In this document: positions 60,851-64,000 of the stretch, piece after piece
Position numbering within the stretch: position 1 is the stretch's first letter
Layout: every line of letters begins with the position of its first letter
Source of the DNA: Hirundichthys speculiger
Taxonomy: Eukaryota; Chordata; Actinopteri; Beloniformes; Exocoetidae
Assembly (NCBI GenBank): GCA_018398805.1
Contig: JAGFBZ010000908.1
Location: 1-64,000 of the forward strand
Direction of reading: 5' to 3'
DNA length: 64,000 nt
Program-made: the position numbers and the translations under genes
The notes under the pieces: model-generated
What the model saw: only the letters and a program-made list of their open reading frames with translations
Databases searched by the model: none
What the model was told of the DNA's origin: nothing

Positions 60851-63800
60851 ATTTCCTGAGGCATGTTGAAAAAACACAGGGGAACACTCAAAGAAGCGCA
60901 GCTAACAAATCAACCAATGTGTATTCATTCAGTAAACAAGGATATGTTACGTCCACAAACATTTTCATGTTTACATCCCCAGCAAAAATATTTATGGTAT
61001 TTTCTTCCAAACTACATTATCATACGCGCTGCTAGTCCCAGAGCTACTGTTTACTGGTATCACTTATTTCGTTATGGTTGCTAATCGCGATCATAAATGC
61101 GACTGTGACACGTGTTAAACACAGAACATTGGCTTTCAGAAACAAGAGTTGAAATTCAGTCCTTTCCCTGCAGAAACATTATGGCTTGCTAACAGCTATC
61201 TATTCTTTTTTCTCTGCTCCTGGTGTCGCGCCATGGGTTCTGTGACATTATCCTTAACATATTTTATTTTGATTCTTTTCCTGACAATGACAGTCATGCA
61301 AACCTTTTGCAGAAATGACCAGAGTGGGTGTTTTAAGGGAGTGCACTTGCCTTTATCTGTACTAGAAAGAGAACGAAGGCAGAGGGAGGATGACATGAAT
61401 GATTCTTTTTGTTGTTGTTGTTTTTGTTTATACATCACTCCGAAAAAGGACCACTGGGATTTTTAAATGACATGTAAATTGCCAACTCTTGTATCCACCT
61501 TCACATTCATCGTCCTGACACTTGTAACACAACCATTCAAGCTGATCTTTTGTGTAGTTCTGAAATGTTCTCCATAATTTCCTTCAGTAAGTGACAGTAT
61601 TACAGGAAGCACAACTCTGACGTGCTGTGCAGTGCAGAGGTTGTGCTTTGCTCAAAGAAGACAAGCACGCTGCTGAGTACAAAGTGGCTGATATGCTGCG
61701 ACAGAAAAAAGCTCAGAAATTTGCTTTCAACAAGACCTGTAGTTAATACTGACAAATCTGTAGGGGCCTAAAGGGTTCTGAATAAGAATCTGAATCAAAC
61801 ACATCAAGATTTAAATCAGAATTAATGTCATATCTGCACCTAGAAGCTTAATTCATGATGAAAAATGTTCAGAAGAAACCTTTGCTGCATTTACAGTTTC
61901 TCTCTGTCCGTGGGATTCAACTTAATAAAGACCTCAAAGAGAAGCTTGAAAAATTCAGTGTATATTCTTGATATATTCATTCACATCTAAGTTACAACTG
62001 TGAAACATTGGTATGCAAGTGTTACTGGTAGATGGCTCTTTTTTTCAAGGTCAGTGTGACTTCTGAACTGCTGCATCCACTGAGTGATTGACAGTGTGCT
62101 GATGGAGGACAGATGAGAAGCTGAGGACTGTCTTTAACCTATTTTCATCCGGGTGGGTGGGAGGGGGAAGACGAAATAACAAAAACAACTGCAGGTACTA
62201 AAATAACCCCTCATGTTTGAACCAAAGGGAGCAAAGGTCTTGATCTTGAGTTGGTGCCAGGCACATGCTCATCTGCATTTGATCTGAGGTCAGCTCCACT
62301 TGCCGTGGGGAATCTGCGCTCAAGGATGAAATGCAGGTGAACGCACTGCCCTTGAATAGGGTAACTGTTCAGGATGTATGGTACCATGAAATGAGCTGTT
62401 TACTTGAGGAGATAAAGAGCAAACATTATTGAGAATGTCTGATAAAGAGAACAAATACTAGTTAGATATGAGGGGAAACTATCAGTTCTGAAGACAAAAA
62501 TAAGTAGATGAAAACAAGGGGCGGCAGTTTTATTACCGCCTGTTCACTTTGGTGTAGAATTTTCATGTTTTCCTGTATCTTAACTGAAGCTTTTGGCCTT
62601 GTGATTATATGAGAGATGACAGCATGAATTGGTAGTCATGAATTTATTTGGCTCACCTTAAAGCAAGTTGTGGTATTTGCTTTTGCAGAGAAATGACAAA
62701 CATTACATATAAAAGAGCTTTCTCAACATAAATGACTGGATGTCACATTGCAATGACATGAAATGACAAGAAAAACATAAACATGGACACATTCTTCATC
62801 AAAAGAAGATTTCAGATGTCAGGGAAATGTTTTTCCCTCATTTTAATGGGCTTGGGTGGCGACACCAACGAGAAGATGGAGAAGAAGCCTTGCAGTGACC
62901 TTGAAAAGTCTTTTTTTTTATCATAATGTCCATGTGGTGCAGTTACTGATAAAAAAAACTCAAGAGCAAACAAGTTATTTTTGTTTAAAACAATGCTCTT
63001 TGAAAACAACAAAATCATTTTAGATTGAGACTGAATAAATGATGTTCATTAAAGCCACCTTTCTAAGAACCTTGGAACACCCCCAGACACACACATGCAG
63101 GCATGAAAATGAAAAAAAGGAAATATCTTTTTAGGGAATATCATTACAGAGAGAAAGTGACTGATGAATGCCCTTCAGAAATAAACACAGTTCTTCTATT
63201 TAGATGAATACACAGATGTCAAATCAGAACAACAAAAGGCACAAGAGGACATGCTGGATTTTTCCACAACGGGAGATTCAAACAAATCAAAATAAATGTC
63301 CAAGCTGAAGCCTCTAACGGAAAAATCATTCTGCCAAAAAGACAGCAAATATTCATTCATTTATTTATTTGATCTTTTTCTACTCCATTACTGTTTAAAC
63401 TTTAAAGGGGACAAATTGTAGAAAGAAAAATCTGTCACTTTTCCTGTGCTCATGTCTTGTATTTGGGTATGTAAAGTGATGAAAAAAAAAACTTGAAAAA
63501 ACTTTTTCAGCACTGGCTGAACTATGAACTATAGGTAAACCATCCATTCACGTGAACCATAGGTTTGTAATGGATGCTTTGCAAAGAGACGGAAACAACA
63601 GCACTGACAAGCCAGCTGGAACACACCCACCAGTCGGTCTGTTTAATTTGGCTGGCTTAACTTCTGCTGACCTGAGGATGATAATTCATATAACTTTAAA
63701 TTCATGTTTTCCACTCATCCTGATTTCAAGACTCGCGACTGGAATGGCATCTGGAACGAAACAAGTGCTACCAAGACAAGCTTTCATAGCACAATCTCCG

Positions 63801-64000
63801 TGTTGCAGTGCTCCGCGATGAGCCTTAGGCTCCACATGTGCAGCGCCACCACAAGACTTCAAGGCTAAAGTTAAGTTTCGCCCTCAATCCTTTCCAGACC
63901 TACCCACAGCTAGTCACAGTGCTCTGTTTAGTACAATACACAAGCACAGAAAAACATAATATTTTAAAATATAACAATGCTCTGCTTTTATTCACAGGTC
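60851..64000. other. Unassigned stretch to the window end
   Basis: No gene supported. The 105-codon frame at 61,149 has hydrophobic and Cys-run text from CTGTTGTTG-type repeats and overlaps a frame on the other strand; it is not called. No recognised repeat. Confidence 0.4.

Noticed and set aside
61149..61466. 105-codon frame with hydrophobic segment and Cys run
   Set aside because: Cys run comes from a TGTTGT repeat, another frame overlaps on the opposite strand, no domain.

Overview
The window reads as nuclear DNA of a teleost fish. It carries Tc1-like elements with long inverted ends, PIF/Harbinger and hAT families, a Ty3/Gypsy element, tRNA-headed SINEs and GGAT-tailed repeats in the form typical of bony fish, long AT and GT microsatellites, and no compact gene organisation. 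I recognise no exon of an ordinary host gene. Almost everything supportable is transposon-derived or virus-like.

Region 1 (about 1-9,560) is the right part of a Polinton/Maverick (adintovirus-like) element. On the + strand it has the C-terminal end of the major capsid protein (cut by the window edge) and an adenain-type protease. Converging on them from the right, on the - strand, lie a block of spliced small genes, an acidic protein, protein-primed DNA polymerase B, the packaging ATPase, a pX-like core protein and an uncharacterised element protein. The two groups meet at back-to-back polyadenylation signals. Most core genes carry frame breaks, so the copy is an old insertion. The small - strand genes at 6.9-8.5 kb still show open, correctly phased introns with consensus splice sites, including two 36-nt exons. 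A YY1 plus ZNF143-like promoter pair sits upstream at about 9.5 kb.

Region 2 (9.7-46 kb) is gene-poor. It contains a duplicated unit of about 315 bp plus tail with a MITE in one copy and the empty site in the other, hAT and Tc1 remnants, three copies of one TA-flanked MITE family, SINE/LINE pieces, a fragment of a SWIM/YqaJ-type fish protein, and long unassigned stretches.

Region 3 (46.3-55.8 kb) is a decayed Ty3/Gypsy retrotransposon that landed in a Tc1 remnant and was hit at least twice. A GGAT-tailed repeat sits in its protease region and itself holds a nearly complete Tc1 element. A BED-finger hAT-like fragment lies between reverse transcriptase and RNase H and itself holds a PIF/Harbinger element. 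Target-site duplications let the order of events be read.

Region 4 (55.8-64 kb) has a LINE 3' fragment, another TA-flanked MITE, another Tc1 remnant and otherwise unassigned sequence.
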